Assembly (NCBI RefSeq): GCF_015240255.1
Contig: NZ_CP061205.1
Location: forward strand, 3,582,501-3,646,500
Length of the DNA: 64,000 nt
Direction of reading: 5' to 3'
From: Kordiimonas pumila
Lineage (GTDB): Bacteria; Pseudomonadota; Alphaproteobacteria; Sphingomonadales; Kordiimonadaceae
Made by a program: the position numbers and the translations under genes. Under the pieces are notes generated by a model. The model was not told the DNA's origin. It saw only the letters and a program-made list of their open reading frames with translations, and ran no database searches. Shown here one piece after another: positions 8,521 to 17,843 of the stretch; position 1 is the first letter of the stretch, and the number at the start of each line of letters is the position of its first letter.

Positions 8521-9791
8521 GTAAAAACCTCGACATTGTCACTTTCGGTTGCCGCCTCAATACCTATGAGAGCGAAGTGATGCGCCGCCACGCGGAAGAC
8601 GCTGGCCTTAATGATATGATCATTGTTAACACCTGTGCTGTAACAGCAGAGGCCACTCGCCAAGCACGCCAAAGCATTCGCCGCATGAAGCGTGAGCGGC
8701 CAGATACACCTATCATTGTAACGGGCTGCGCTGCCCAAGTGGACCCTGCAAGCTTTGCCGCCATGCCCGAAGTGGCAAGCGTGATGGGTAATCAGGAAAA
8801 GCTGGAAGCTAAGTCGTTTGCTGGCTTAAAACTTGACGGGCTCGAGCGGGTGCAAGTGAACGATATTTTCTCGGTTACAGAAACCGCTGGGCATTTAATT
8901 GACGGCCTGATGGACCGCGCCCGCGCCTTTGTGCAAATCCAGAACGGTTGTAACCACCGCTGCACATTTTGCATTATCCCTTATGGCCGCGGTAACAGCC
9001 GGTCTGTTGCCATGGGCGAGGTGGTAGACCAGATCAAACGGCTGGTGGCCAAAGGCTATAACGAAGTGGTGCTAACGGGTGTTGATATCACCAGTTACGG
9101 CGAAGATCTGCCCGGTAAACCCACACTGGGTACGCTCACCCAGAAAATTCTGAAACTGGTGCCCGACCTGCCGCGCCTGCGCATATCATCGATTGACAGT
9201 ATCGAGGTAGATGAACCCCTGTATGATGCCATCATCGGCGATACGCGCCTGATGCCGCACTTGCACCTAAGCCTGCAAGCGGGCGACAATATGATTTTAA
9301 AACGCATGAAGCGCCGCCATCTGCGCGAGGATGCCATTGCATTCTGCGACCGGGTGAGCAAAGCCCGACCCGACATGGTATACGGTGCTGACATTATCGC
9401 CGGTTTTCCAACAGAGACAGAAGCAATGTTTGAGAACAGCCTGAAACTGATAGAAGACTGTAACCTTACATGGCTGCATGTGTTCCCCTACAGCGAACGC
9501 GAGGGCACACCTGCCGCCAAAATCCCGAGCAAAGTGCCCAAGGCAGAACGCAAAGAGCGCGCCGCCCGCTTACGTGCAGCCGGTGAAGCACAGGTTGAAA
9601 AACTGTTTGCTGCATCCACCGGCAAACCAGCACAAGTGTTGATCGAACGCGCAAGCGGTGACGGAAAAGCAACTGGTCACACCGAGCAGTTTATCCCTGT
9701 TGCTCTTGAAACACCTGTAAACCCTGGCGATATAGTAGACGTGATATTAAAGGCGGGCACAAATACGGCCATGCACGCAGTAATAAAGTAA
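8517..9791 (+). CDS. mtaB: tRNA t6A37 methylthiotransferase MtaB
   Basis: A radical-SAM enzyme that converts t6A37 to ms2t6A37 in tRNAs. The N-terminal methylthiotransferase domain (TFGCRLNTYESEV, with further Cys in NTCAV and GCAAQ) binds one 4Fe-4S cluster. The radical-SAM motif CNHRCTFCIIPYGRG (near 143) binds the second, and a C-terminal TRAM-like stretch follows. A GTG nine bases upstream is also in frame, but the ATG overlapping the dapF stop is the natural coupled start. The related RimO is encoded at 14722; GRGNSRS here versus LRGDLVSRP there separates the two subfamilies. Confidence 0.93.
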   Translation: MSKNLDIVTFGCRLNTYESEVMRRHAEDAGLNDMIIVNTCAVTAEATRQARQSIRRMKRERPDTPIIVTGCAAQVDPASFAAMPEVASVMGNQEKLEAKSFAGLKLDGLERVQVNDIFSVTETAGHLIDGLMDRARAFVQIQNGCNHRCTFCIIPYGRGNSRSVAMGEVVDQIKRLVAKGYNEVVLTGVDITSYGEDLPGKPTLGTLTQKILKLVPDLPRLRISSIDSIEVDEPLYDAIIGDTRLMPHLHLSLQAGDNMILKRMKRRHLREDAIAFCDRVSKARPDMVYGADIIAGFPTETEAMFENSLKLIEDCNLTWLHVFPYSEREGTPAAKIPSKVPKAERKERAARLRAAGEAQVEKLFAASTGKPAQVLIERASGDGKATGHTEQFIPVALETPVNPGDIVDVILKAGTNTAMHAVIK

Positions 9792-9805
9792 ATGGATTTA
9801 GGCGT

Positions 9806-10915
9806 ATGACGGAGAAAAAAAACTGGTTCCAGCGCTTGAAGGGCAAAGAACCCCCTAAAGAGCAACCATCAGCGCCAGAAATGCCACCAGAAATGCCTGC
9901 TATTGCAGAACCAACTATCGTTTCAGATGCGGAACATAATACACCGTCCCCTGCCCCGCCTGTAGAAGCGGTTGAGACCACGCAGCAACAAGCCGGGAAA
10001 CGCGGCTGGTTTCAGCGCTTGCGCGACGGCCTGAAAAAATCAACCGGGGCGATCTCTGGCGGTATTACAGATATTTTCACCAAAGCAAAGCTGGACGCAG
10101 ACACACTGGAAGACCTTGAGGACTTGCTGATCACCACAGACCTAGGTGTTACTGTGGCGGCTAAACTAACCGAAGCCCTCTCGAAAGACCGCTTCAACAA
10201 GGAAATTACCGGCGACGAGGTAAAAGATATTCTCGCCGCTGAGATTGAAAAAATTCTTGAGCCGGTAGCAAAACCCCTCACCGTAAACCCCGCGAACAAA
10301 CCACACGTGATTTTAATGGCAGGGGTGAACGGCGCTGGCAAAACCACCACTATTGGCAAGCTTGCAAAAAAATTCCGCGACGACGGCAAATCTGTAATGC
10401 TGGCAGCGGGCGACACGTTCCGCGCCGCAGCGGTTGAGCAATTGCAGGTGTGGGGTGACAGGAACGGCGTGCCGGTTGTCACGAAAGAGATTGGTTCAGA
10501 AGCTGCAGCCCTTGCGTTCGAAGCGGTAGACCGCGCCGTGCGCGAAAATATTGATGTGCTGCTGATCGACACCGCTGGCCGCCTGCAAAACCGCGAGGAA
10601 TTGATGGCAGAACTTGCCAAAGTGATCCGCGTTATCGGTAAAAAACTGGACGGTGCCCCGCACGATACAGTGATTGTGCTGGATGCCACCACTGGCCAAA
10701 ACGCCCTGCATCAGGTGGAAGTGTTCCAAAAACTTGCAAACATTACCGGCATTATCATGACCAAGCTTGATGGCAGCGCAAAAGGCGGCGTACTAGTGGC
10801 CTGCGCCGAAAAATTTGGCCTGCCTGTACACGCGATCGGCGTGGGGGAAGCGATTGAGGACCTACAGCCCTTCAGCGCGCGCGATTTTGCCCAAGCCCTT
10901 GTAGGTGCTGAATAA
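9806..10915 (+). CDS. ftsY: Signal recognition particle receptor FtsY
   Basis: The SRP receptor GTPase at the inner membrane. The N-terminal 70 residues are Pro/Glu-rich and shorter than the E. coli A domain, which is usual in alphaproteobacteria; two similar amphipathic stretches (NWFQRLK at 6, GWFQRLRDGLKKS near 69) probably act as lipid-binding helices. The NG domain carries GVNGAGKTTTIGKLA (about 173), DTAGRLQNREELM (about 255), TKLDGSAKGG and the closing GVGEAIEDLQPF. It is third in the dapF-mtaB-ftsY operon, 14 bases after mtaB, and its partner Ffh is encoded at 1235. Confidence 0.96.
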   Translation: MTEKKNWFQRLKGKEPPKEQPSAPEMPPEMPAIAEPTIVSDAEHNTPSPAPPVEAVETTQQQAGKRGWFQRLRDGLKKSTGAISGGITDIFTKAKLDADTLEDLEDLLITTDLGVTVAAKLTEALSKDRFNKEITGDEVKDILAAEIEKILEPVAKPLTVNPANKPHVILMAGVNGAGKTTTIGKLAKKFRDDGKSVMLAAGDTFRAAAVEQLQVWGDRNGVPVVTKEIGSEAAALAFEAVDRAVRENIDVLLIDTAGRLQNREELMAELAKVIRVIGKKLDGAPHDTVIVLDATTGQNALHQVEVFQKLANITGIIMTKLDGSAKGGVLVACAEKFGLPVHAIGVGEAIEDLQPFSARDFAQALVGAE

Positions 10916-10924
10916 CTCCTGCGT

Positions 10925-10953
10925 TTGTCTGAACGGCCTATTTCATGTATAAT
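10925..10953 (+). promoter_or_regulatory. Sigma70-type promoter of the ParD-like gene
   Basis: TTGTCT (10925-10930), a 17-base spacer and a perfect TATAAT (10948-10953) precede a GGAGGG ribosome site 16-ish bases before the ATG at 10981. This is the cleanest consensus promoter in the window, and the short leader suggests autoregulation of a small operon. Confidence 0.7.
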
Positions 10954-10980
10954 GCCCTCCCATGATAGGAGGGATTAGTC

Positions 10981-11289
10981 ATGAAAAATACTTCCATAAA
11001 TCTAACACCTGACCTTGCTAAATTTGTAGAAAACCAGATTGTATCTGGTGCCTATACAAATGAAAGCGATGTTATTGCTGATGCTTTGTCCTTTTTGAAG
11101 GCAGAACAGCAAAAGCAGCAACTGGCATGGCAGTACCGCCCGCGCTCAAAGCGGCGTTTTATGATGCTCGGCGGCATTGGCCGGGGTACTGGTGCAAGTT
11201 TGCTGTCTGAGCGTATGGCTGCCAACCACAAGCCACGCGATCTTTCGGCCCTCAGGCTTTCAAGATTTTTCTCTAACGCGAGGGCCTAA
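10981..11289 (+). CDS. Orphan ParD/CopG-type antitoxin-like protein
   Basis: A 102-residue protein. Residues 1-45 (MKNTSINLTPDLAKFVENQI, then SGAYTNESDVIADALSFL) match the ribbon-helix-helix DNA-binding half of ParD antitoxins. The C-terminal half, which in ParD wraps the ParE toxin, is instead Arg-rich (YRPRSKRRF, then small and basic residues) and unlike the family. No toxin gene follows; the next feature is a terminator and a convergent receptor gene. It could be a remnant whose toxin was lost, a frameshift that replaced the tail, or a stand-alone repressor. The second frame over the tail does not clearly restore a ParD end. Confidence 0.65.
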   Translation: MKNTSINLTPDLAKFVENQIVSGAYTNESDVIADALSFLKAEQQKQQLAWQYRPRSKRRFMMLGGIGRGTGASLLSERMAANHKPRDLSALRLSRFFSNARA

Positions 11290-11300
11290 CCATAATAAAA

Positions 11301-11324
11301 GCCCCGCCTAACATGTGGCGGGGC
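11301..11324 (-). terminator. Strong intrinsic terminator between convergent genes
   Basis: A perfect eight-pair GC stem (GCCCCGCC/GGCGGGGC) with an eight-base loop is followed on the minus strand by TTTTATTAT. It terminates the receptor gene whose stop is at 11353, and it may also stop readthrough from the ParD-like gene. Confidence 0.85.
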
Positions 11325-11352
11325 CCTATAAAGTCACTTTGCGGACCGTGTA

Positions 11353-13452
11353 TTAAAATGCACCTGTCCAGCTTACACGCAGTTTTGCATTTCTACCGGG
11401 GTCAATCACACCTGCATAAACAGACTGCACCGCAGCATCTGTAATATTATCGAGACCCGCATCGACCCGAAGCCCGTCAAGGGTGCCCTTGGGTTGCCAT
11501 ACTGCAAACACATCCAGCGTTTCATAGCTTGGGCGTCCCTCTGTGCTATCATTTACTTTGTCAAATTTACTTGCGACCGTGAGGCGAGCACCAAGCCGCG
11601 CTGACAAGGACGGCACTTTAAACTCCCCTGAAACAAAAAAGCGGTTTGGTGATAAAATACCAACATAATCGCCGCTATCACTGTCTTTACCTGTCACGCT
11701 TGAATAAGAAGCAAGCGACTTGAAATACTGACTGTCATACACAGCCTCTATTTCAATACCGTCAAGTGTCGCACTGCCTGTGTTTATATTGCGGCTAGTA
11801 CCTGCGCTACATGGCAACGGTATTGTTGGTACAAAACAGGATGGTGAAAATTCAAAATCCACTTCAAGGTCAATCAAATCATTTACATCAGATGAAAAGT
11901 AAGACCCTTTAATCACAAACCTGTCGTCATCAAACATCAGATTTGCAAAATCAAGACCCGCGCCCACTTCCCATGTTTTTGATTTTTCGGCGCTTAGGTC
12001 AGTGTTCGCAATAAAGAAATTAGAAGCTTCCAAGCCCGGGCCTAACGGAATGGTGAAATGCACATCATCGGCAAAAATTTCATTGAATGACGGCGCCCTA
12101 AACGCTTCACCGTAACTACCGTAGATCATCACCTGCGGCACCGGCTGCCACGAGAGCGCAACCTTGGGTGACGTCGCGCTTTCCTTTGTTTCCATGCTGC
12201 CGTCATCAAGTTTGTTTTTAAAGCTGTCATAGCGTAGCCCCGGTACCAGATAAAAGTCACCTAATGCGGTTTCTGCCTTGAATTCCGCTTGCAAAAACAG
12301 GCCTAAAGTTTCCGCTTCCGCATTCGGCACACCACCGCGTGTTCCTTCAACCGTGTCCGTATCAGTACCAACCTGTTCATCGCGGTAATATTCCCCGCCG
12401 TATGTAAAAGTTAGAAGGGCGGTAGGAGCAAGGTCAAACCGGCTACGGTTATCGAGGGAAAAGCCTGTAGTTTTAACCTTGCGGTTAATCACACGCGTTG
12501 TATCAAGGTCTGCCTCTTTCACGTGTGCTTTATTAATAAAAGTAACAAAAGACAAATCAATCAGGTTACTATCCGGGTTGTAGATACCGCCCATGCGGAA
12601 GGTATCACTTTTGATATCTTTATCCATCAGGTCGCCTGTATTGTTAGCCATGCCATTGTTTGGCTCAACGGCATCATTTGCATACCGCATCCAGCTAAAG
12701 GTTAATTTCAGGTCGTCTGTGGGTGCAATGGTGCCCTTGGCCAAGCCCGAACCAATATTGTCATCAGACTGCAGGCTGTTTCCATCACCAAGGCTGATAT
12801 CGCCGGAATTGCGGAAACTGAAACTCACAAGACCATCAAGAAAGCCATCATCCGTTTTCCCAAAAAGGGCTGCACTTTGCATCCATTCATCATGTACACT
12901 CTGGTATCCACCAGAAAGGCGATACCCTAAGGATGAGCCTTCTTTTAACAAGTCAGCAGCATCAACGGTATTAAATGTAATAACACCACCAACAGCCCCT
13001 GAACCATAAAGGGAAGACCCGCTGCCGCGTACAACCTCAGCCGATTTAAGAAGGTCTGGTTCAATAAAAAAGCGCCCATCATGGCCAGACAGAAAGCTCT
13101 GGCGGACACCATCAAAAAGGATAACAACCCCCTCACCCTGAACACCGCGAATAGCAGGCACTTCGCCTGTTCTGCGCGGGCCACCATCAAAAAACACGCC
13201 GGGCACGCTTTCAAACATATCGGACACAGAAGAAACGACGAGATCATCAATCTCTTCCTTGCTGATAATGCTAACAGAAGCTGGAACAGAGAAAACAGGC
13301 ACCGCGTTTTTTGTGGCACTGACAGTAATTTCAGTAATGTCTGCTGCTGCCATATCTGCTTTGGCGGATGCAGCAACCGCCAATATTGAAATACCAGAGC
13401 AAAGTGTCAACTTTACAGGCCTTGTTAATAGCGCATGGAATAAATGGGTCAT
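11353..13452 (-). CDS. TonB-dependent receptor of the haem/haemoglobin type
   Basis: An outer-membrane gated channel of about 699 residues with a signal peptide (MTHLFHALLTRPVKLTLCSG, cleavage after SAKA). A TonB box-like ITEITVSATK is followed by the plug domain (AIRGVQGEGVVILFDGVRQ, VVRGSGSSLYGSGAVGGVI) and a 22-strand barrel ending in an aromatic terminal strand. The plug wording is closest to haem/haemoglobin/transferrin receptors. An upstream ATG at 13503 is in frame, but its codons overlie an iron-box-like site, whereas the ATG at 13452 has AGGAAG nine bases upstream; I use the latter. The divergent DUF6607-like lipoprotein shares the promoter region. Confidence 0.85.
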   Translation of the reverse strand: MTHLFHALLTRPVKLTLCSGISILAVAASAKADMAAADITEITVSATKNAVPVFSVPASVSIISKEEIDDLVVSSVSDMFESVPGVFFDGGPRRTGEVPAIRGVQGEGVVILFDGVRQSFLSGHDGRFFIEPDLLKSAEVVRGSGSSLYGSGAVGGVITFNTVDAADLLKEGSSLGYRLSGGYQSVHDEWMQSAALFGKTDDGFLDGLVSFSFRNSGDISLGDGNSLQSDDNIGSGLAKGTIAPTDDLKLTFSWMRYANDAVEPNNGMANNTGDLMDKDIKSDTFRMGGIYNPDSNLIDLSFVTFINKAHVKEADLDTTRVINRKVKTTGFSLDNRSRFDLAPTALLTFTYGGEYYRDEQVGTDTDTVEGTRGGVPNAEAETLGLFLQAEFKAETALGDFYLVPGLRYDSFKNKLDDGSMETKESATSPKVALSWQPVPQVMIYGSYGEAFRAPSFNEIFADDVHFTIPLGPGLEASNFFIANTDLSAEKSKTWEVGAGLDFANLMFDDDRFVIKGSYFSSDVNDLIDLEVDFEFSPSCFVPTIPLPCSAGTSRNINTGSATLDGIEIEAVYDSQYFKSLASYSSVTGKDSDSGDYVGILSPNRFFVSGEFKVPSLSARLGARLTVASKFDKVNDSTEGRPSYETLDVFAVWQPKGTLDGLRVDAGLDNITDAAVQSVYAGVIDPGRNAKLRVSWTGAF

Positions 13453-13481
13453 GATAAGAAGCTTCCTGAAGCAATAGTTAT

Positions 13482-13557
13482 TGCAAATGATTATTAGTTT
13501 CATTAAAAGGCCAATACATAACTCGAATTATAAATGCAAGTAATTATCATTATTAAC
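13482..13557. promoter_or_regulatory. Fur-like boxes in the receptor/lipoprotein divergent promoter
   Basis: Two AT-rich sites resemble the Fur core TGATAATCATTATCA: minus-strand TAATAATCATTTGCA (13482-13496, 12 of 15) and TAATTATCATTATT (13541-13554, 11 of 14). Next to the first is a perfect inverted repeat GCAATA-GT-TATTGC (13471-13484). Placement between an iron-type receptor and its divergent neighbour supports iron control; whether by Fur or another alphaproteobacterial iron regulator is open. Confidence 0.6.
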
Positions 13558-13571
13558 TTAGGATGAATCAT

Positions 13572-14615
13572 ATGACCGTGGCACGTTTTAAACAACACAT
13601 CGCACAGGTAATGCTGCTGGGTACGCTCACGTTCACTGCAGCATGCAACACAACAACTGTGGCAGATGCACCAAAAACACAGATAATCAAAGCAGCTGAA
13701 AGCAGCACTTATGCTGAAGACAGGTCCGCCATTATAAAAATGGCCGGTGATTTTAAAGTGACTTTTGATTTTCAGGAAACAGTTGCTTTTCAAGAAAACT
13801 ATACCCCAAAAGACCGCTACAAAACAGGCGCACATGAAATTGTCCGCGTGATTGAAGACCGCCCGAACTTTATCAGCCTTCAGCATATTTTGGTGGTGTC
13901 GGACGATGACGGCAGCACATTCCCCGTAAAGCACTGGCGGCAAGACTGGATTTATGAGCCAACGTCGATTGTAACATATGACGGTGCAAACATCTGGCAC
14001 AAAGAAACAATTACAGCAGCAGGCAGCAAGGGTAAATGGGCCCAGATTGTCTATCAGGTGGATGATGCCCCGCGCTACGCGGCAGTGGCCGCATGGTCCC
14101 ATGAAAATGGTGTTTCCTCATGGACATCGCCGCCAAGCAAACGCCCCCTACCCCGGAGGGACGCCACAAAAAGGGACGATTATCACGTAATTGTTGCCCG
14201 TAACCGGCACGCCATCACACCACAAGGCTGGGTGCACGAGCAAGATAACGCCAAAGTCGTGCTTTCAGGCGCTGAACCAGCAACACTGGTGCATGAAATC
14301 GGGATCAACACCTACATTCGTGACAACAGTTTTGATACAAGCACAGCCCTAACTTACTGGGATAAAACAAAAGGCTTCTGGGCAGAAATTCGTGAAAGCT
14401 GGAACAACCTTGCCGCCACACACGACCGTTTTGGCCTGACTGTGCTTGGTGAACCAACCGAGATTTATATGGCAATTCTGGGCATTGCGAGCGAAGTGGA
14501 AGAAGGCACAAAAACCGCCTCTGTTGCTGCCAAAGAAGCTGAGGAAGTGATTCTTGAACACACTCTTACGGCTCCTCAAAGCGTGCGGGAGCGCCTAAAC
14601 GGCAAACAAGGCTGA
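13572..14615 (+). CDS. DUF6607-like lipoprotein
   Basis: A predicted lipoprotein of about 347 residues: basic N-terminus, hydrophobic core, then TFTAACNTT as lipobox with Cys near 26. The body has GDFKVTFDFQETVAF, ISLQHILVV and VKHWRQDWIYEP, which I associate with the DUF6607 family often found beside TonB-dependent iron receptors; no enzymatic motif is seen. The ATG at 13563 is too close to the AGGA ribosome site, so the ATG at 13572 is preferred. It is divergent from the receptor across iron-type boxes, suggesting a periplasmic helper or handling role in haem or siderophore uptake (inference). Confidence 0.6.
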   Translation: MTVARFKQHIAQVMLLGTLTFTAACNTTTVADAPKTQIIKAAESSTYAEDRSAIIKMAGDFKVTFDFQETVAFQENYTPKDRYKTGAHEIVRVIEDRPNFISLQHILVVSDDDGSTFPVKHWRQDWIYEPTSIVTYDGANIWHKETITAAGSKGKWAQIVYQVDDAPRYAAVAAWSHENGVSSWTSPPSKRPLPRRDATKRDDYHVIVARNRHAITPQGWVHEQDNAKVVLSGAEPATLVHEIGINTYIRDNSFDTSTALTYWDKTKGFWAEIRESWNNLAATHDRFGLTVLGEPTEIYMAILGIASEVEEGTKTASVAAKEAEEVILEHTLTAPQSVRERLNGKQG

Positions 14616-14631
14616 TAAAGGCCGCGAACCA

Positions 14632-14659
14632 GCCCCTTTAAATCAATATTTTAAGGGGC
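14632..14659 (+). terminator. Hairpin after the DUF6607-like gene
   Basis: GCCCCTT and AAGGGGC arms (plus three further A-T pairs) close a short AT-rich loop 17 bases after the stop codon. There is no U-tract, so it is terminator-like rather than a textbook intrinsic terminator. Confidence 0.45.
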
Positions 14660-14721
14660 AAATGCCGAGTATCTTTAATTACACTGGATTCCACGGGGCG
14701 GGCGCTGTATAAGCCCGCTCC

Positions 14722-16077
14722 ATGACACAGACACACACATCAAAAGTTGGTTTTGTTTCCCTCGGCTGCCCCAAGGCGCTGGTGGATAGCGAACGCATCC
14801 TGACAAAGCTACGCTCTGAGGGCTATGAAATCGCCGCTGAGTATAAAGGCTCTGACGTGGTGATTGTGAACACCTGCGGTTTTATTGATAGCGCGAAGGA
14901 AGAAAGCTTTAACGCAATCAAGGAAGCCATGAACGAGAACGGTAAGGTTATTGTAACCGGCTGCCTAGGTGTCGATGAAGGTGCTGTGCGCGAAGTAACC
15001 CCCGGTGTTCTAGCGGTCACTGGCCCACAGCAATATGAGCAAGTGGTAAACGAGGTGCATAAAGCTGCACCGCAACCCCATGACCCCTTCACACATCTGG
15101 TGCCAGAAGCAGGCCTAAAACTAACGCCGCGCCATTATAGCTATGTGAAAATTTCAGAGGGCTGTAACCACCGCTGCAAATTTTGCATTATCCCAAGCCT
15201 GCGCGGCGATCTGGTATCACGCCCTATTCGTGCGGTTCTGCGTGAGGCAGAAAAACTGGTGGAAGCTGGCACACAGGAACTGCTGATTATTAGCCAAGAT
15301 ACCTCGGCTTACGGCCTTGACCTGAAGCACGGCCTTGAAAAATGGAAAGACCGCGAGATCCGCGCCCATATGACAGACCTTGCAAACGCGCTTGGTGATA
15401 TGGACGTTTGGGTACGCCTACATTATGTTTACCCTTACCCGCACGTGGACGATGTGATCCCCCTTATGGCGGAAGGTAAAATTCTGCCTTACCTCGATAT
15501 ACCGTTCCAGCATGCAAGCCCCAAGGTGTTGAAGGCGATGAAACGCCCAGCAAATGATGCCAAGGTGCTAGAGCGCCTTAAGAAATGGCGTAGCATTTGC
15601 CCTGAAATTGTTATTCGGTCCACTTTCATTGTGGGCTTTCCCGGTGAAACAGAAGAAGATTTTGAATATCTGTTGAACTGGTTGCAGGAAGCACAGCTCG
15701 ACCGTGTTGGCTGCTTTAAGTATGAAGCGGTTGATGGCGCTGCCGCAAACGCCCTGCCAGACCCAGTACCTGAAGATGTGAAACAGGATCGCTGGGAACG
15801 CTTTATGGCGGTTTCACAGGAAATTTCTGCTGCCAAGCTCCAACAGCGCATTGGCATGGAAATGGCCGTACTCATTGATGAGGTAACTGACGAAGGCGCG
15901 ATTGGCCGCACCTATGCCGACGCACCCGAAATTGACGGTAAAGTTTTCCTTGAGGGCGCAATCGACTATGTACCCGGTGATATGGTGATGGCGCATATTG
16001 ACGATGCAAGTGCCTATGACCTCTACGGCCATGTTGTTATTGATGACGATCAAGACGAGGAAGGCTGGGACTGGTAA
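14722..16077 (+). CDS. rimO: Ribosomal protein S12 methylthiotransferase RimO
   Basis: A radical-SAM enzyme that methylthiolates Asp of ribosomal protein S12. The N-terminal domain reads [18 protein letters not shown], with additional cluster Cys in NTCGF and GCLG. The radical-SAM motif is [17 protein letters not shown] (near 150), followed by the RimO-specific LVSRP and the DTSAYG stretch. A C-terminal TRAM domain (about 385-450) binds the substrate. The 451-residue length is normal. It ends six bases before a convergent gene and appears to be a single-gene unit. Confidence 0.95.
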   Translation: MTQTHTSKVGFVSLGCPKALVDSERILTKLRSEGYEIAAEYKGSDVVIVNTCGFIDSAKEESFNAIKEAMNENGKVIVTGCLGVDEGAVREVTPGVLAVTGPQQYEQVVNEVHKAAPQPHDPFTHLVPEAGLKLTPRHYSYVKISEGCNHRCKFCIIPSLRGDLVSRPIRAVLREAEKLVEAGTQELLIISQDTSAYGLDLKHGLEKWKDREIRAHMTDLANALGDMDVWVRLHYVYPYPHVDDVIPLMAEGKILPYLDIPFQHASPKVLKAMKRPANDAKVLERLKKWRSICPEIVIRSTFIVGFPGETEEDFEYLLNWLQEAQLDRVGCFKYEAVDGAAANALPDPVPEDVKQDRWERFMAVSQEISAAKLQQRIGMEMAVLIDEVTDEGAIGRTYADAPEIDGKVFLEGAIDYVPGDMVMAHIDDASAYDLYGHVVIDDDQDEEGWDW

Positions 16078-16083
16078 GCCACG

Positions 16084-16836
16084 TTATTCAGCAGCCGGTG
16101 TCGTATCAACCAGCGCATAATTACCCTCAGCAATAAGGCCTTGATATGCGGCTTTGATATTTTGCCGAATATTCTCAGGAACCTGTGTACCTGCTGCCAG
16201 AAAAAGGCCGGTTTTACCATTCAACCGCATAACAGGCTTGGTCAGATCAAGAGAATAGCCTTCCTGTTTTCTAAGCTGCGCATTAACCGCCAGATCACTG
16301 AGGTAAATATCTGATCTACCTGCTATAACCATACGAAAATCGCCCGTACCTTCTTTCGAAATCGGGATAATGTTATTTGAGCCAATATCAGTCCAATTGA
16401 GCAAATCACACGCCAAGTCCCCCGTTACACAGGATGCTGTAAACATGCCAGAGCGCAGTGTTTCTGGTGTTACAGAGCGCGTTTCATCGGCACGCACAAA
16501 CAGATAGAAATTTGATTTTGCAATAGGAACTAGCCAATCAAACATCTCTTCCCGTTTCGGAGTACGTGTGATTGTATAGATGAGGGCATTTTTCTGCGTC
16601 TGCGCATTATACATTGCCCTTGTCCAAGGTACGAGGCGTATCTGGTACTCAAGCCCCGCAGCGTCCAGAACCTTGCGGATATTCTCGGTCGCAAGACCCA
16701 CAACTTCGCCGTTTTCATTCATATAATTATAGGGGGGATAGTTTTCAGTATAAACCATCATAGTATCCGCATGCGCCGAAGGTACCACCAAGTGCGCTAC
16801 CATCCAGAATATAGAAAGACACCCCTTACTCAACAT
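16084..16836 (-). CDS. Periplasmic solute-binding protein, amino-acid (SBP_bac_3) type
   Basis: About 250 residues with a signal peptide (MLSKGCLSIFWMVAHLVVPS, cleavage after SAHA). The mature protein begins MMVYTENYPPYNYMNENGEV and continues GLATENIRKVL, the start of family-3 extracellular binding proteins for polar amino acids. No permease or ATPase gene is adjacent. Such orphans, with VPWTRAMYNA-like stretches, are common in gammaproteobacteria and alphaproteobacteria and are often of unknown role. An upstream ATG (16896) would put a charged segment before the signal peptide; the ATG at 16836 has GGGATCAG upstream and is preferred. Confidence 0.75.
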   Translation of the reverse strand: MLSKGCLSIFWMVAHLVVPSAHADTMMVYTENYPPYNYMNENGEVVGLATENIRKVLDAAGLEYQIRLVPWTRAMYNAQTQKNALIYTITRTPKREEMFDWLVPIAKSNFYLFVRADETRSVTPETLRSGMFTASCVTGDLACDLLNWTDIGSNNIIPISKEGTGDFRMVIAGRSDIYLSDLAVNAQLRKQEGYSLDLTKPVMRLNGKTGLFLAAGTQVPENIRQNIKAAYQGLIAEGNYALVDTTPAAE

Positions 16837-17016
16837 GTACTGATCCCAACAAAACACAAAGCGAAACAGGCTTCCGTTGCCACCACCCCCAAACACACTA
16901 CAGCTTAGAGGTTAATGCCTTAAGATTCAACTAACGCATTATTATGACAGAAAAGCCTTTAAGCAGGCATTTCTGAGCCAGTTTCTTATAAATCAGAACG
17001 GGGTGGGATAATACCC

Positions 17017-17646
17017 TTACGCGGAACCTAATTGATACACACCGCCGCGTTCAATAGCGCGCTTATAGGCTGGTCGGGCCTGCATATTTTTCAGGTACGC
17101 ATCCAGATTAGGGAAATTAGACAGAGCCCCTCTCACATTCGCGGCCTCTAATACAAAAACAAGCTGCACATCAGCGCCCGTTAAACTGTCACCCACAAAA
17201 AAACTGCGACCCCCTAGCGACTTGGCCATATAGCTAAAATGGTTGATAAACTCGCTTTGAATGCGGGGTTGCAGCGGTGCGCCTGCCTCGCCTAACCGGC
17301 CAACATACAGCCCCAACATTAAAGGCAACATGGCCGAACCTTCACCGTAATGCAGCCATTCAACATAGCTATTATACTCTGCACTGCTAGTGTCTGGAGC
17401 AAAGTTTCCATTACCATATGTGCGAATAAGATAGTCAATAATAGCGCCAGATTCAGCAATAATCACGTTGCCGTCTTCCATCACTGGTGATTTACCAAGT
17501 GGGTGCACGGCTTTAAGGCTGTCTGGGGCTAAATGCGTTTCAGGATTTCGTTTATACGATATAATTTCGTACGGCACAGCCAATTCTTCCAGCATCCATA
17601 AAATACGCTGGGACCGCGAATTATTAAGGTGGTGCACTTTTATCAT
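17017..17646 (-). CDS. Glutathione S-transferase family protein
   Basis: A cytosolic protein of 209 residues. The N-terminal thioredoxin-fold domain (1-78) shows HHLNNSRSQRILWMLEEL, with Ser in the position used to activate glutathione in beta/zeta-like classes, the cis-Pro in GKSPVMEDG and the glutathione-contacting ESGAIIDYL. The C-terminal helical domain (90-200) has SLTGADVQL, matching the family N-capping box. The substrate is unknown. It is a single gene with no catabolic partner beside it; glutathione reductase lies 4 kb away at 21690. Confidence 0.85.
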   Translation of the reverse strand: MIKVHHLNNSRSQRILWMLEELAVPYEIISYKRNPETHLAPDSLKAVHPLGKSPVMEDGNVIIAESGAIIDYLIRTYGNGNFAPDTSSAEYNSYVEWLHYGEGSAMLPLMLGLYVGRLGEAGAPLQPRIQSEFINHFSYMAKSLGGRSFFVGDSLTGADVQLVFVLEAANVRGALSNFPNLDAYLKNMQARPAYKRAIERGGVYQLGSA

Positions 17647-17843
17647 GGCTTTAGCCCTCTCATATTATGATTACACAAACTGATTTAGAGCGATTAAACC
17701 CCCAGCACAGAAAAACTTGTAAAAGATGCCTTTATAGCTAAAACGCTAAAAAATATATCAAGATGAAAAGGTTCTTGTCAGCTAATGTCGTATAAACACA
17801 AATAAACACAGTATAAAACTCAATTCTGGAAGACCTCCCTGCA

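Noticed and set aside
44-8643. A 16-base word AACACCTGTGCTGTAA shared by the trmD fragment (antisense) and mtaB
   Set aside because: The two copies lie in different frames and orientations of unrelated conserved genes; coincidence is the simplest explanation.
13453-13503. Longer N-terminus for the haem-type receptor from ATG 13503
   Set aside because: These codons overlie iron-box-like sequence, lack a ribosome site and would place charged residues and Cys before a normal signal peptide.
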